Shown here in pieces: positions 13,282 to 21,356 of a DNA stretch of 64,000 nt. The stretch is from Roseburia hominis (lineage in GTDB: Bacteria > Bacillota > Clostridia > Lachnospirales > Lachnospiraceae): contig JAETOE010000010.1 of NCBI GenBank assembly GCA_021771815.1, positions 1 to 64,000 on the forward strand, given 5' to 3'. Made by a program: the position numbers and the translations under genes. The notes under the pieces were generated by a model. It was given only the letters and a program-made list of their open reading frames with translations, was not told the origin of the DNA and made no database searches. Each line of letters begins with the position of its first letter. The first letter of the stretch is position 1.

Positions 13282-14394
13282 TTACACGGTACCTGCATTA
13301 AAGTTTACCGGAAGTATCAGGTAGATGAATTTGCCCTCATCATCTTTGATAAAACACGGAGCCTTTGGATTAACCATATAGAGAATGACCTCCTCCTCAT
13401 CGATGACACGCAGCGCATCGATAAAGAACTTCGGATTAAATCCGATCATAATATCCTTACCTTCTTTTGCAATATCAATATCCTCATTCATAGAACCGAT
13501 AAAGGAATTGATCTTAAGTTCCATATTGCCGTCCGTCACATTCATGATAATCGGCTTCTTGTCTCCCTCTTTCACAAGGAGCGTCGCACGGTCGATACAG
13601 TTAAGCAGTTCCCGCTTGTTAATTTTGATCTTTGTCTCATAGTCAGAGGAAAGCATCTGCTCTATCTTAAAGTACTCGCCCTCGATCAGTCTCGAGACAA
13701 CTGTCGTATTATCAAATTCAAACACAATGTGATTGTCTGTCAGGAACATGCTGACATCTTCCTCCGCGCTGCCCGGTAAGATTTTGCTTACTTCCTGCAG
13801 CGTCTTTCCCGGAACAACGACTTTCTTGTGGTCGTATTGATTCTTGAGCTCGATATTACGGATGGATATACGGTGACCGTCGAGAGATACCACTTTGAGA
13901 TGATTCTCCTCAATTTCGAAAAGCTCTCCGGTCATCAACTTATTATTATCATTGTCCGCAATAGAGAAAATCGTCTGACGGATCACTTCTTTCAAAGTGA
14001 ACTGAGATATCGTGATCGATTCATTTCTCTCAATATAAGGAATATAGGAAAAATCATCCCCGGATTTTCCTACGATATTGAACTTAGCTTTCTCACAGGT
14101 AATTGTTGTCTTAAAGGAAGCATCTGTCTCAATCACCACATCGCTGTCCGGAAGTTTGCGGACAATTTCGGAAAAAATCTTAGCGTCTAGGGCTATCACG
14201 CCCCTCTCTGCGATCTCTCCTTCAATCTTTGTCTCGATTCCCAGTTCCATATCATTTGCGGTAAGCTTAATTTCATTTGCAGAAGCATCAATAAGTATAC
14301 ATTCTAAGATCGCCATGGTGGTTCTGGTTGGAACCGCTTTTGATACGATATTAACACCGTGCAGTAAATTTGATTTCGAACAGATCAATTTCAT
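13282..14394 (-). CDS. dnaN: DNA polymerase III beta subunit (sliding clamp)
   Basis: The start MKLICSKSNLLHG is chosen because GGAAGGAG lies upstream and sliding clamps begin this way; the longer reading (to 14442) adds 16 unrelated residues. The 370-residue protein forms the ring that tethers the replicative polymerase. The three similar clamp domains are recognisable, and the C-terminus (ILPVNFNAGTV, corresponding to the usual LPMRL-type end) closes the protein-binding pocket. It lies downstream of dnaA across a 329-bp gap that contains origin-like repeats. Confidence 0.97.
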   Translation of the reverse strand: MKLICSKSNLLHGVNIVSKAVPTRTTMAILECILIDASANEIKLTANDMELGIETKIEGEIAERGVIALDAKIFSEIVRKLPDSDVVIETDASFKTTITCEKAKFNIVGKSGDDFSYIPYIERNESITISQFTLKEVIRQTIFSIADNDNNKLMTGELFEIEENHLKVVSLDGHRISIRNIELKNQYDHKKVVVPGKTLQEVSKILPGSAEEDVSMFLTDNHIVFEFDNTTVVSRLIEGEYFKIEQMLSSDYETKIKINKRELLNCIDRATLLVKEGDKKPIIMNVTDGNMELKINSFIGSMNEDIDIAKEGKDIMIGFNPKFFIDALRVIDEEEVILYMVNPKAPCFIKDDEGKFIYLILPVNFNAGTV

Positions 14395-14723
14395 AGTTGT
14401 TAATAACTCCTTCCTGTGATTCGTGGAACATGCAGTGTGCACGCCGTGTATGTTATTTATGAAAAGATATTAAAAGTAATATTATTAGAGGGTGTGAATA
14501 TGTTTATAACCCTCCAAACCCTTCATCCTTAAGAGGTTTAAAAAAATTGAAGGGTTAAAACCCGGTGAAAAGTCTGCGGATTGGATTTGGATAAGTTGTG
14601 AATGAATGATTATGTAAACAATAAAGGAAAAGAATAAAAAAATTATTTAGTGTTTACATAATGTAGCTTGTCCATATTTTTGCACAGAGCTTTAACATAA
14701 TTTCAACATGCTGATGTTCATAT
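14395..14723. other. dnaA-dnaN intergenic region, probable unwinding part of oriC
   Basis: 329 bp without a gene. It holds an AT-rich core (14621-14650) flanked by a perfect 12-bp inverted repeat (14609-14620 and 14651-14662, containing TTATGTAAACA), a 9-bp inverted repeat (14517-14525 and 14548-14556), and two weak DnaA-box matches (TTTGGATAA at 14586-14594 and TTGTCCATA at 14669-14677). In Bacillus the unwinding element lies in this gap, so an origin role is likely by analogy. No strong DnaA box is seen here. Confidence 0.6.
14517..14556. repeat. Inverted repeat in the dnaA-dnaN gap
   Basis: AACCCTTCA (14517-14525) and TGAAGGGTT (14548-14556) are perfect complements around a 22-base AT-rich loop. 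On the minus strand it could act as a weak attenuator between dnaA and dnaN; there is no clear T-run. Confidence 0.5.
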
Positions 14724-16079
14724 CTAGTTCGGGTTAATCTTTTTCTTGATGGTATCGATCAGACTACGTGTCGTTGCGTCGGATTCGTATTCATCGGAAA
14801 TCTTCTGCACGCCGTGAATGATCGTCGAATGATCTCTTCCTCCGAGCAGCGCTCCAATGGAATCAAGCGGAGTATCCGTCATATTCTTGCACAGATACAT
14901 CGCAATCTGTCTGGGTCTGGCGATATCCTTGCTGCGGTTCTTCGAAATCATCTGATCCAGTGAAATCTGGAAATGTTCGGACACTACTTCGATGATGAGC
15001 TGCGGTGTGATTTCCTTTGGCTTGTCCGGTGTAATGATATTCTGCAGCTCCTTCTGTGCAATTTCCATCGAGATATCTGTCTTCTCGAGGTTGGAGTAAG
15101 CTAAAAGCTTATTTAATGCGCCCTCCAGCTCACGGATATTCGACTTGATGTTCGTCGCTATATAATTAAGAATATCATCGCTTAGATGCATCTCGTCCGC
15201 TTCTATTTTCTTTCGGAGAATTGCCATTCTCGTCTCGTAATCAGGCGTGCCGATGTCTGCCATGAGACCCCATTCGAAGCGTGAACGAATACGTTCTTCC
15301 AATGTCTCCATCTCTTTCGGCGGTTTATCGGAAGTCAAAATGATCTGTTTTCCGGCAGAATGAAGGGCGTTGAACGTGTGGAAAAACTCTTCCTGTGTAC
15401 TTTCTTTTCCTATAATAAATTGTATATCGTCAATCATCAGTACATCGATGGTGCGGTACTTCTCGCGGAACTTGTTCATTGCTGAGGCGTTACCGCTTCG
15501 AATCGACTCGATGACCTCGTTGGTAAATTCCTCAGAGGTGACGTAGATGATATTGGCGTTCGGGTTCTTTTCTAATATAAAGTGACCGATGGAATGCATC
15601 AGGTGCGTTTTGCCGAGTCCGGGTCCTCCGTAAATGTAAAGAGGGTTGTAGGCTTCTCCCGGGGATTCTGCAACTGCGAGGGATGCGGAATGTGCAAAAC
15701 GGTTATTGCTTCCTACGACAAAAGTATCAAAGGTATAATTGGAATTCAGATTTGACCTTGCGGCATTCTCTGAATAGATCGGCTTATTTCCTTTTTTGAC
15801 ACCAATGGAAACCTGGTTGGTCTGTTCCGGCAGGATAAATTTAATTTCGTATTCCGTGCCGGTGATCTCCGTGATCGCCACCTTTAACGGGAGATAGTAT
15901 TTCTTGGAAATATAGCTGAGTCCAAGCTGCTCGGATGGGACAAGGATATATACAGTGCCGTTTTCCACACCATAAAATTCAAGAGGACGTAAAAAGGTAT
16001 TAAAAGCAATATCGCTGATGTCATGCTCTGTCTTGACGGTCATCAGGATCTCGTCCCATTTTTCTAAAATCAAGTCCAT
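14724..16079 (-). CDS. dnaA: Chromosomal replication initiator DnaA
   Basis: The start MDLILEKWDEIL is preferred (451 residues); the longer reading adds 25 residues unlike DnaA. DnaA binds DnaA boxes at oriC and opens the origin. Domain I covers about residues 1-85, a short linker follows, and the AAA+ domain has Walker A GGPGLGKTHL at 151-160 and Walker B LMIDDIQF near 215. The C-terminal DNA-binding domain contains the signature GGRDHSTIIHG. Box-like sequences upstream suggest autoregulation. The promoter is at 16126-16154. Confidence 0.98.
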   Translation of the reverse strand: MDLILEKWDEILMTVKTEHDISDIAFNTFLRPLEFYGVENGTVYILVPSEQLGLSYISKKYYLPLKVAITEITGTEYEIKFILPEQTNQVSIGVKKGNKPIYSENAARSNLNSNYTFDTFVVGSNNRFAHSASLAVAESPGEAYNPLYIYGGPGLGKTHLMHSIGHFILEKNPNANIIYVTSEEFTNEVIESIRSGNASAMNKFREKYRTIDVLMIDDIQFIIGKESTQEEFFHTFNALHSAGKQIILTSDKPPKEMETLEERIRSRFEWGLMADIGTPDYETRMAILRKKIEADEMHLSDDILNYIATNIKSNIRELEGALNKLLAYSNLEKTDISMEIAQKELQNIITPDKPKEITPQLIIEVVSEHFQISLDQMISKNRSKDIARPRQIAMYLCKNMTDTPLDSIGALLGGRDHSTIIHGVQKISDEYESDATTRSLIDTIKKKINPN

Positions 16080-16125
16080 GTAAACGCTCCAATTTCTATA
16101 CATTCTAAAAAAATCTACTTTCTTT

Positions 16126-16154
16126 ATCATACACCATTTTAAAGCTTTAATCAA
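16126..16154 (-). promoter_or_regulatory. Probable dnaA promoter
   Basis: On the minus strand TTGATT (16149-16154) and TATGAT (16126-16131) are spaced by 17 bp, about 50 bp ahead of the dnaA start. It reads away from the DnaA-box cluster at 16265-16404. Confidence 0.6.
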
Positions 16155-16264
16155 TGTCTAATTTGCCATAGAAAGGGTGGGGCGTAGGGGATATTGTTAA
16201 TGAAAAAAAATGGCTATTTGGGCAAAATACAGCGTTTTGGATTCATGAAATAGGGTTTTGTGTG

Positions 16265-16404
16265 TTATACACGGGTTGTCCGTCTATTATCCATATATTA
16301 TCCACAAGTTATCCACATTTTGGGGATAACTTATGTAAACACTGTTTTTACCCTATAGTTTGGTGTATATGGCCTTGAATTTTTTGTGGAAAAATTGTGG
16401 AAAG
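16265..16404. other. oriC: oriC DnaA-box cluster
   Basis: The 516-bp gap between dnaA and rpmH contains two perfect TTATCCACA boxes (16298-16306 and 16309-16317), a near match TTATCCATA (16287-16295), one inverted box with one mismatch (16321-16329), a TTATACACG (16265-16273) and two weaker inverted boxes (16385-16393 and 16396-16404). This is the classical signature of a Firmicutes origin. The 11-mer TTATGTAAACA at 16331-16341 directly abuts the cluster and also occurs twice in the dnaA-dnaN gap. Confidence 0.9.
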
Positions 16405-16527
16405 TATTTTTACAAGATATAGTTGAAATGAGTTTCTTCCTTATATATATAGTGGTTATTTTTTTTCACAGGCAGATCAATGTGGACATGTAGACAGTTC
16501 CGGGCGTCCTGCTATGCGATTTTTTGC

Positions 16528-16555
16528 TTGACTTGGCGGCTTTTTCTGATATAAT
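16528..16555 (+). promoter_or_regulatory. Promoter of the rpmH operon
   Basis: TTGACT (16528-16533) and TATAAT (16550-16555), spaced by 16 bp, lie about 40 bp before rpmH. The position at the right edge of oriC is typical. Confidence 0.75.
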
Positions 16556-16595
16556 TGAGAATGATGTTTTTTAATGTAGAGGAGGTGAATGCGAT

Positions 16596-16730
16596 ATGAA
16601 GATGACATTCCAACCAAAAAAGAGACAGAGAGCGAAAGTTCACGGTTTCAGAAGCAGAATGAGTACAGCAGGCGGAAGAAAAGTATTGGCTGCAAGAAGA
16701 TTAAAGGGTAGAAAGAAATTGTCAGCTTAG
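16596..16730 (+). CDS. rpmH: 50S ribosomal protein L34
   Basis: A 44-residue, highly basic protein beginning [18 protein letters not shown] and ending GRKKLSA, which is the universal L34 pattern. It is a structural component of the large ribosomal subunit. GGAGGTGA precedes the ATG with normal spacing. It is the first gene of the rpmH-rnpA-yidD-yidC-jag series to the right of oriC. Confidence 0.98.
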   Translation: MKMTFQPKKRQRAKVHGFRSRMSTAGGRKVLAARRLKGRKKLSA

Positions 16731-16757
16731 GCCACATCATATGTGGTCTTTTCTTCT
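16730..16757 (+). terminator. Attenuator-like hairpin between rpmH and rnpA
   Basis: A short stem (16730-16737 pairing with 16741-16748, one G.U pair) is followed by the T-rich run TTTTCTTCT and lies immediately after the rpmH stop. It looks like a leaky terminator that would make L34 mRNA far more abundant than RNase P protein mRNA. Confidence 0.5.
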
Positions 16758-16778
16758 ATTAAAGGGCATGAATCGGGA

Positions 16779-17123
16779 ATGAAATATTCGGAGTCATTGA
16801 AGAAAACCAGAGATTTTCAGAACGTATATCGCAAGGGGAAGTCTTATGCAAACAGGTATCTGGTGATGTACGTTCTTGACAATCAGACAGAAGGGAATCG
16901 TTTGGGGATTTCCGTCAGCAAAAAAGTAGGAAACAGTGTAATAAGACATCATCTGACCCGGTTGATCCGGGAAAGCTATAGGCTGCATGAGGACATGTTC
17001 AATAGTGGTTTGGACATTGTAGTCGTCGCAAGGAGCACGGCGCGTGATATTTCGTATCACGAAGTGGAGAGTGCGCTGCTGCATCTTGGGGGTCTTCACA
17101 AGATTATCAGCAAAGAATCATAG
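16779..17123 (+). CDS. rnpA: Ribonuclease P protein component
   Basis: The start MKYSESLKKTRDF is chosen to match the family; the frame extends to 16743 but that would overlap the attenuator hairpin. The 114-residue basic protein is the RNase P subunit that assists the catalytic RNA in maturing tRNA 5' ends. Family features are RDFQNVYRKGKSYANR and the RNR-like segment GNSVIRHHLTRLIRESYR (the usual AVxRNxxKRxxRE is partly changed to IRHHLTRLIRE). The ribosome-binding site is weak (GGGA). Confidence 0.95.
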   Translation: MKYSESLKKTRDFQNVYRKGKSYANRYLVMYVLDNQTEGNRLGISVSKKVGNSVIRHHLTRLIRESYRLHEDMFNSGLDIVVVARSTARDISYHEVESALLHLGGLHKIISKES

Positions 17124-17156
17124 TTTGTATTTCAGAAAAAAGAAGATGGAATCATT

Positions 17157-17366
17157 TTGAAAAAAATATTGATAGCATTGATTAAATTTTATAGAAAGTA
17201 TCTTTCTCCGATGAAGACGACTAAGTGTCCGTATTGTCCGACCTGTTCGTTGTATGGGTTAGAAGCCGTTGAGAAGTATGGTGCGATAAAGGGCGGGGCA
17301 TTGGCGTTATGGAGAATCCTAAGATGTAATCCTTTTTCAAAAGGTGGATATGATCCGGTTCCATAG
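17157..17366 (+). CDS. yidD: Membrane protein insertion efficiency factor YidD
   Basis: A 69-residue protein with a TTG start. It has the YidD features: an amphipathic N-terminal helix ([16 protein letters not shown]), paired cysteines ([20 protein letters not shown]) and the end [17 protein letters not shown]. It is thought to help YidC insert membrane proteins. It sits between rnpA and yidC as in most bacteria. Confidence 0.95.
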   Translation: MKKILIALIKFYRKYLSPMKTTKCPYCPTCSLYGLEAVEKYGAIKGGALALWRILRCNPFSKGGYDPVP

Positions 17367-17380
17367 TGGAGGTATTTTAA

Positions 17381-18694
17381 GTGTCAGAAATGTTATTAAC
17401 AGCGTATGACGGTGCAATTCTTGGACCGATTGCACGGTTACTTGGATGGATGATGAACGGAATCTACTATCTGATGGATTTGATCGGTATCGGAAATGTA
17501 GGTCTGTCTATTATCTTGTTTACAATCATAATCTATCTGTTATTGTTCCCGCTTACTTATAAGCAGCAGAAGTTTTCTAAGCTGTCACAGAAGATGCAGC
17601 CGGAGCTTAATGCAATCAATAAGAAGTATCAGGGGAAAAAGGATCAGGCGTCTATGATGGCGATGCAGGAAGAGACACAGGCTGTATATGAGAAATACGG
17701 CGTTTCCATGATGGGAAGCTGTGTGCAGATGCTTGTTCAGATGCCGCTTTTATTCGCATTGTACCGTGTATTTATGAATGTTCCTGCTTATGTAAGCGGA
17801 GTCAAGAATCTGTTTATAAAGCCGATTGAAGGAAATGCAACCTCTCTCGTAGACGGCATCATGGCAACGAGCGGTTACCAGCAGACTATGACAGATCTTG
17901 CTGCGGAACTTAAGATTGTGACATCGCCTATGGCAGATTTTATGTCTTCCGATACCAGTGCGATTGCAAATTCTATCGTCGATGTTATCTATAAGATGAA
18001 TTCTGCCGGATGGGATACATTAAGGGAAGCATTTCCATCTCTCTCTGATGTGGTTTCGTCCACGTATGAGGCGGTATCTCATGTGAATAATTTTTTCGGG
18101 ATGAACATTTCCGATACGCCATGGCACATTATTACGACGAATTTTCAGAATCATTCTTATCTGCTTGTAATTGCAGCACTCTTGATTCCGATTATTTCTT
18201 ATATTACACAGGTGCTTAATATGAAGCTGATGCCGCAGTCGACTTCATCCTCAGGAAATGAGCAGAGTGATGCGATGGCGCAGCAGATGAAGATGATGAA
18301 TAAGACGATGCCGTTGTTCTCACTGGTAATGTGTTTTACAGTTCCGGTCGGTCTTGGTGTTTACTGGATTGCCGGCGCTGTCGTTAGAAGCGTACAGCAG
18401 TATTTATTAAATAAGCACTTTGAGAAGATTAATCTCGAGGATATTATTAAGAAGAATCAGGAAAAGGCAAAGAAGAAGCGGGAGAAGATGGGAATCGCAC
18501 AAAATCAGATTTCCAATGCGGCAAGAATGAACACCAGACAGATGGTGGATGCAGATAAGAAGCAGATGACTTCTGCGGAGAAGGAACTTGAACTTGAGAA
18601 AGCAAATGCTGCAAGAGCGAAAGCTAAAGCAGGAAGTATGAGCGCGAAAGCGAATATGGTTCGCGAGTTTAATGAAAGAAACAGCAGAAAATAA
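17381..18694 (+). CDS. yidC: Membrane protein insertase YidC/OxaI
   Basis: This 437-residue protein starts with GTG after a clear GGAGG. Hydrophobic segments lie at about residues 38-60, 110-130, 260-285 and 315-340. The conserved insertase core is visible in FPLTYKQQKFSKLSQKMQPE and MPLLFALYRVF. A loop of about 100 residues between the second and third core helices, and a charged C-terminal tail rich in Lys, Ala and Glu, are longer than in Bacillus SpoIIIJ. There is no lipobox, so it is not a lipoprotein. It is cotranscribed with yidD and jag. Confidence 0.95.
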   Translation: MSEMLLTAYDGAILGPIARLLGWMMNGIYYLMDLIGIGNVGLSIILFTIIIYLLLFPLTYKQQKFSKLSQKMQPELNAINKKYQGKKDQASMMAMQEETQAVYEKYGVSMMGSCVQMLVQMPLLFALYRVFMNVPAYVSGVKNLFIKPIEGNATSLVDGIMATSGYQQTMTDLAAELKIVTSPMADFMSSDTSAIANSIVDVIYKMNSAGWDTLREAFPSLSDVVSSTYEAVSHVNNFFGMNISDTPWHIITTNFQNHSYLLVIAALLIPIISYITQVLNMKLMPQSTSSSGNEQSDAMAQQMKMMNKTMPLFSLVMCFTVPVGLGVYWIAGAVVRSVQQYLLNKHFEKINLEDIIKKNQEKAKKKREKMGIAQNQISNAARMNTRQMVDADKKQMTSAEKELELEKANAARAKAKAGSMSAKANMVREFNERNSRK

Positions 18695-18727
18695 ATTTGG
18701 GGTGGAACAATCAGAAAGGGTATGGTG

Positions 18728-19363
18728 ATGAAAATGGAATATATCGAGATTTCAGCGAAAACAGTGGATGAAGCAATCACAGAAGCCATCATCAAATTGG
18801 GGACAACCCATGATAAGATTGAATACGAGGTAATTGAGAAGGGCAGCGCAGGCTTCCTTGGCATTGCAAGAAAGGATGCCGTCATTCGTGCAAGAAAGAA
18901 GAATGATGTTGTTGATAATATCCGTGAATTCTTAGAGAAGGTTTTTAACGCAATGGATATAGATGCGGAAATCTTAATCGAGAAGGAAGAGAACAGTAAC
19001 GTTATTAATGTAGAGTTAAAGGGAAGTGACATGGGGATTCTGATCGGAAAGAGAGGACAGACCTTAGATGCACTCCAGTATCTTGCAAACCTCGCAGTCA
19101 ATAAGAATGCGGAAGAGTATGTAAAGATTAAGCTTGACACAGAGAATTATCGTAAGCGCAGAAGAGAGACTCTTGAGAATCTTGCAAAGAATATCGCTTT
19201 TAAGGTTAAGAGAACGAGACGTCCTGTTTCTTTGGAGCCGATGAATCCGTTTGAGCGCAGAGTCATTCATTCAACACTGCAGAATGATAAGTTTGTTACC
19301 ACACACAGCGAAGGTGAAGAACCGTACAGACATGTTGTTGTGACACCGAAGAGAGATCGTTAG
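18728..19363 (+). CDS. jag: Jag/KhpB RNA-binding protein
   Basis: The ATG at 18728 (MKMEYIEIS) has AAAGGG at good distance; an ATG at 18722 is too close. The 211-residue protein has the Jag N-terminal domain (ISAKTVDEAITEAI ... KGSAGFLGIARKDA), a KH domain with LIGKRGQTLDALQYL, and an R3H region ending FERRVIHSTLQ. KhpB partners with KhpA as an RNA chaperone tied to cell elongation. It follows yidC by 33 bp, the usual pairing. Confidence 0.95.
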   Translation: MKMEYIEISAKTVDEAITEAIIKLGTTHDKIEYEVIEKGSAGFLGIARKDAVIRARKKNDVVDNIREFLEKVFNAMDIDAEILIEKEENSNVINVELKGSDMGILIGKRGQTLDALQYLANLAVNKNAEEYVKIKLDTENYRKRRRETLENLAKNIAFKVKRTRRPVSLEPMNPFERRVIHSTLQNDKFVTTHSEGEEPYRHVVVTPKRDR

Positions 19364-19387
19364 TTTATACATAGGAAAGATAAGATG

Positions 19388-19416
19388 GGGTTGTCGTATG
19401 ACAACCCTATTCTTAT
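19388..19416 (+). terminator. Hairpin terminator after jag
   Basis: GGGTTGTC and GACAACCC form an 8-bp stem with a four-base loop, followed by TATTCTTAT. It separates the rpmH-jag block from mnmE. Confidence 0.65.
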
Positions 19417-19517
19417 AAGAAGAAAATCTAAGACATGCCGCCATAGGATGTCATGGCTGTATTTCTAAATTTTGTATGGAAAGACGCAGAAGCAACGTCT
19501 TTCGGAAGGGAGAAAAT

Positions 19518-21002
19518 GTGAGGACAGATACAATTGCGGCTATCGCTACGGCAATGGCGGGTTCGGGAATTGGAATTGTGAGAATCAGCGGAGAAGATGC
19601 AGTATCTATTACAGACAAGATATTCCGCATGCCGGGCGGCGGACTTTTATCTGAGAAGCCGTCGCATACTATTCATTACGGGCATATCTGCGACGGCGAC
19701 GAGGTGGTTGACGAAGTCATGGTGCTTTTGATGTGCGGTCCGCGCAGCTATACCAGAGAAGATACCGTTGAAATTGATTGTCACGGCGGCGTCTATGTGA
19801 TGAAGCGGATTTTGGAGACGGTCATCAAGTATGGTGCAAGATGCGCAGAGCCGGGAGAGTTTACAAAGCGAGCCTTTTTGAACGGAAGAATAGACCTCTC
19901 GCAGGCGGAGTCTGTGATTGACGTTATTAATGCGAAGAATGAATTTGCGTTAAGAAGTTCGATGAGTCAGCTTTCAGGCGTTGTCTCGGAAGCAGTGAGA
20001 AAAATCCGGGGAGAAATCCTGCATGAGATCGCCTTTATTGAATCTGCACTTGACGACCCGGAGCATATCAGCTTGGATGGTTATCCCGAAAAGCTTGCAA
20101 AAATTGTTTCCGTTGAGGCAAAAAACGTGGAAAAGCTTTTAGCGACCAGCGATAACGGACGGATTCTAAAAGAAGGAATTTCCACGGTTATAGTAGGTAA
20201 ACCGAATGCGGGAAAGTCCTCTCTTCTCAATACTCTTGTCGGGGAGGAGCGTGCGATTGTCACGGATATTGCCGGAACAACGCGCGACGTCTTAGAGGAA
20301 CAGATCAATTTGAACGGTATTCTCTTAAATGTCATTGATACGGCCGGGATCCGTGAGACGGAGGATGTGGTAGAGAAAATAGGTGTGGATAAGGCGAAGA
20401 AATATCTTGGAAATGCGGATTTAATTATCTACGTGGTGGACGCTTCCACGAGGCTCGATGAAAATGACTTTGAAATTATGGAGCTTCTTACCGGACGTCA
20501 GGCCATTATCCTTTTGAACAAGTCGGATTTGGAGACGGTGACGGATTTCGAGGATATACGGAAATATATGGATAAGATGGATGAAGATAAATCTGTGTCT
20601 TGTGCAGAACAATCCGTAAATGAGGATGTGTGTGGAAATATAAGAGAAAAAGAAACCGCTTTAAATGATAATGAGCGGAAAAAATATAGTATAATTTCCG
20701 TATCTGCAAGAGAGCAGACGGGAATTGAAGAATTGGAAGAGACAATCAGAGAAATGTTTCTGACAGGAGAGATTTCCTTTAATGATGAAGTGCGTATTAC
20801 AAATGTTCGTCACAAAGCGGCTTTACAGGAAGCGCTTTCTGGTTTACATTTAGTAGAGAAAAGTATTGAAGATGGGATGCCGGAGGATTTCTATTCGATT
20901 GACCTGATGAATGCATATGAAGCGCTTGGAAGTATTATCGGGGAAGCGGTAGAGGATGATCTCGTAAATGAGATATTCAGTAAGTTCTGTATGGGAAAGT
21001 GA
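19518..21002 (+). CDS. mnmE: tRNA uridine-5-carboxymethylaminomethyl modification GTPase MnmE
   Basis: The GTG at 19518 is chosen because GGAAGGGAG lies five bases upstream and the protein then begins MRTDTIAAIATAMAGSGI as in homologues. The 494-residue GTPase works with MnmG to modify the wobble uridine of several tRNAs. The N-terminal tetrahydrofolate-binding domain is followed by the G domain with GKPNAGKSSLLN, DTAG and NKSD, and the protein ends in FCMGK, matching the conserved C-terminal Cys motif. Between G4 and G5 it carries an insert of ~35 mostly polar residues. Position near mnmG is classical. Confidence 0.97.
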   Translation: MRTDTIAAIATAMAGSGIGIVRISGEDAVSITDKIFRMPGGGLLSEKPSHTIHYGHICDGDEVVDEVMVLLMCGPRSYTREDTVEIDCHGGVYVMKRILETVIKYGARCAEPGEFTKRAFLNGRIDLSQAESVIDVINAKNEFALRSSMSQLSGVVSEAVRKIRGEILHEIAFIESALDDPEHISLDGYPEKLAKIVSVEAKNVEKLLATSDNGRILKEGISTVIVGKPNAGKSSLLNTLVGEERAIVTDIAGTTRDVLEEQINLNGILLNVIDTAGIRETEDVVEKIGVDKAKKYLGNADLIIYVVDASTRLDENDFEIMELLTGRQAIILLNKSDLETVTDFEDIRKYMDKMDEDKSVSCAEQSVNEDVCGNIREKETALNDNERKKYSIISVSAREQTGIEELEETIREMFLTGEISFNDEVRITNVRHKAALQEALSGLHLVEKSIEDGMPEDFYSIDLMNAYEALGSIIGEAVEDDLVNEIFSKFCMGK

Positions 21003-21041
21003 TATAAGAAAATTTAATAAAAAGGCTGAGAGGAGATTAAG

Positions 21042-21335
21042 ATGATCAGACACATTTGTATGTTCAAGTTGAAGGAAGAAAACAAGGAGGCAAACTTAAA
21101 GGAAGCGTTGGTACGTGTAGAAATGTTGCGCGGAATTGAGCAGATTCAGAGATTTGAAGTGGTTGTAAATGACAGTGAGGCACCGGAGAGCAATTATGAG
21201 ATTTCTTTGATTTTTGATTTTAAGAATATGGATGACCTCATGATATATCAGAAGGATGAAAGACATATCGCATTCGGAGATTTTATCAAACAGATCAGAG
21301 AGAGCAGGGCTTGTATTGATTACAGATTTTCCTAA
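21042..21335 (+). CDS. Dabb (stress-responsive alpha/beta barrel) protein
   Basis: A 97-residue protein beginning MIRHICMFKLKEE, which fits the Dabb family of small dimeric alpha/beta barrels. Members bind or modify small aromatic molecules or protect against stress, but most have no known substrate. AGAGGAG precedes the ATG. It is inserted between mnmE and mnmG, which are normally neighbours, with gaps of 39 and 21 bp, so all three are likely cotranscribed. Confidence 0.85.
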   Translation: MIRHICMFKLKEENKEANLKEALVRVEMLRGIEQIQRFEVVVNDSEAPESNYEISLIFDFKNMDDLMIYQKDERHIAFGDFIKQIRESRACIDYRFS

Positions 21336-21356
21336 AGGAAAGGATGAGGACAGAAG

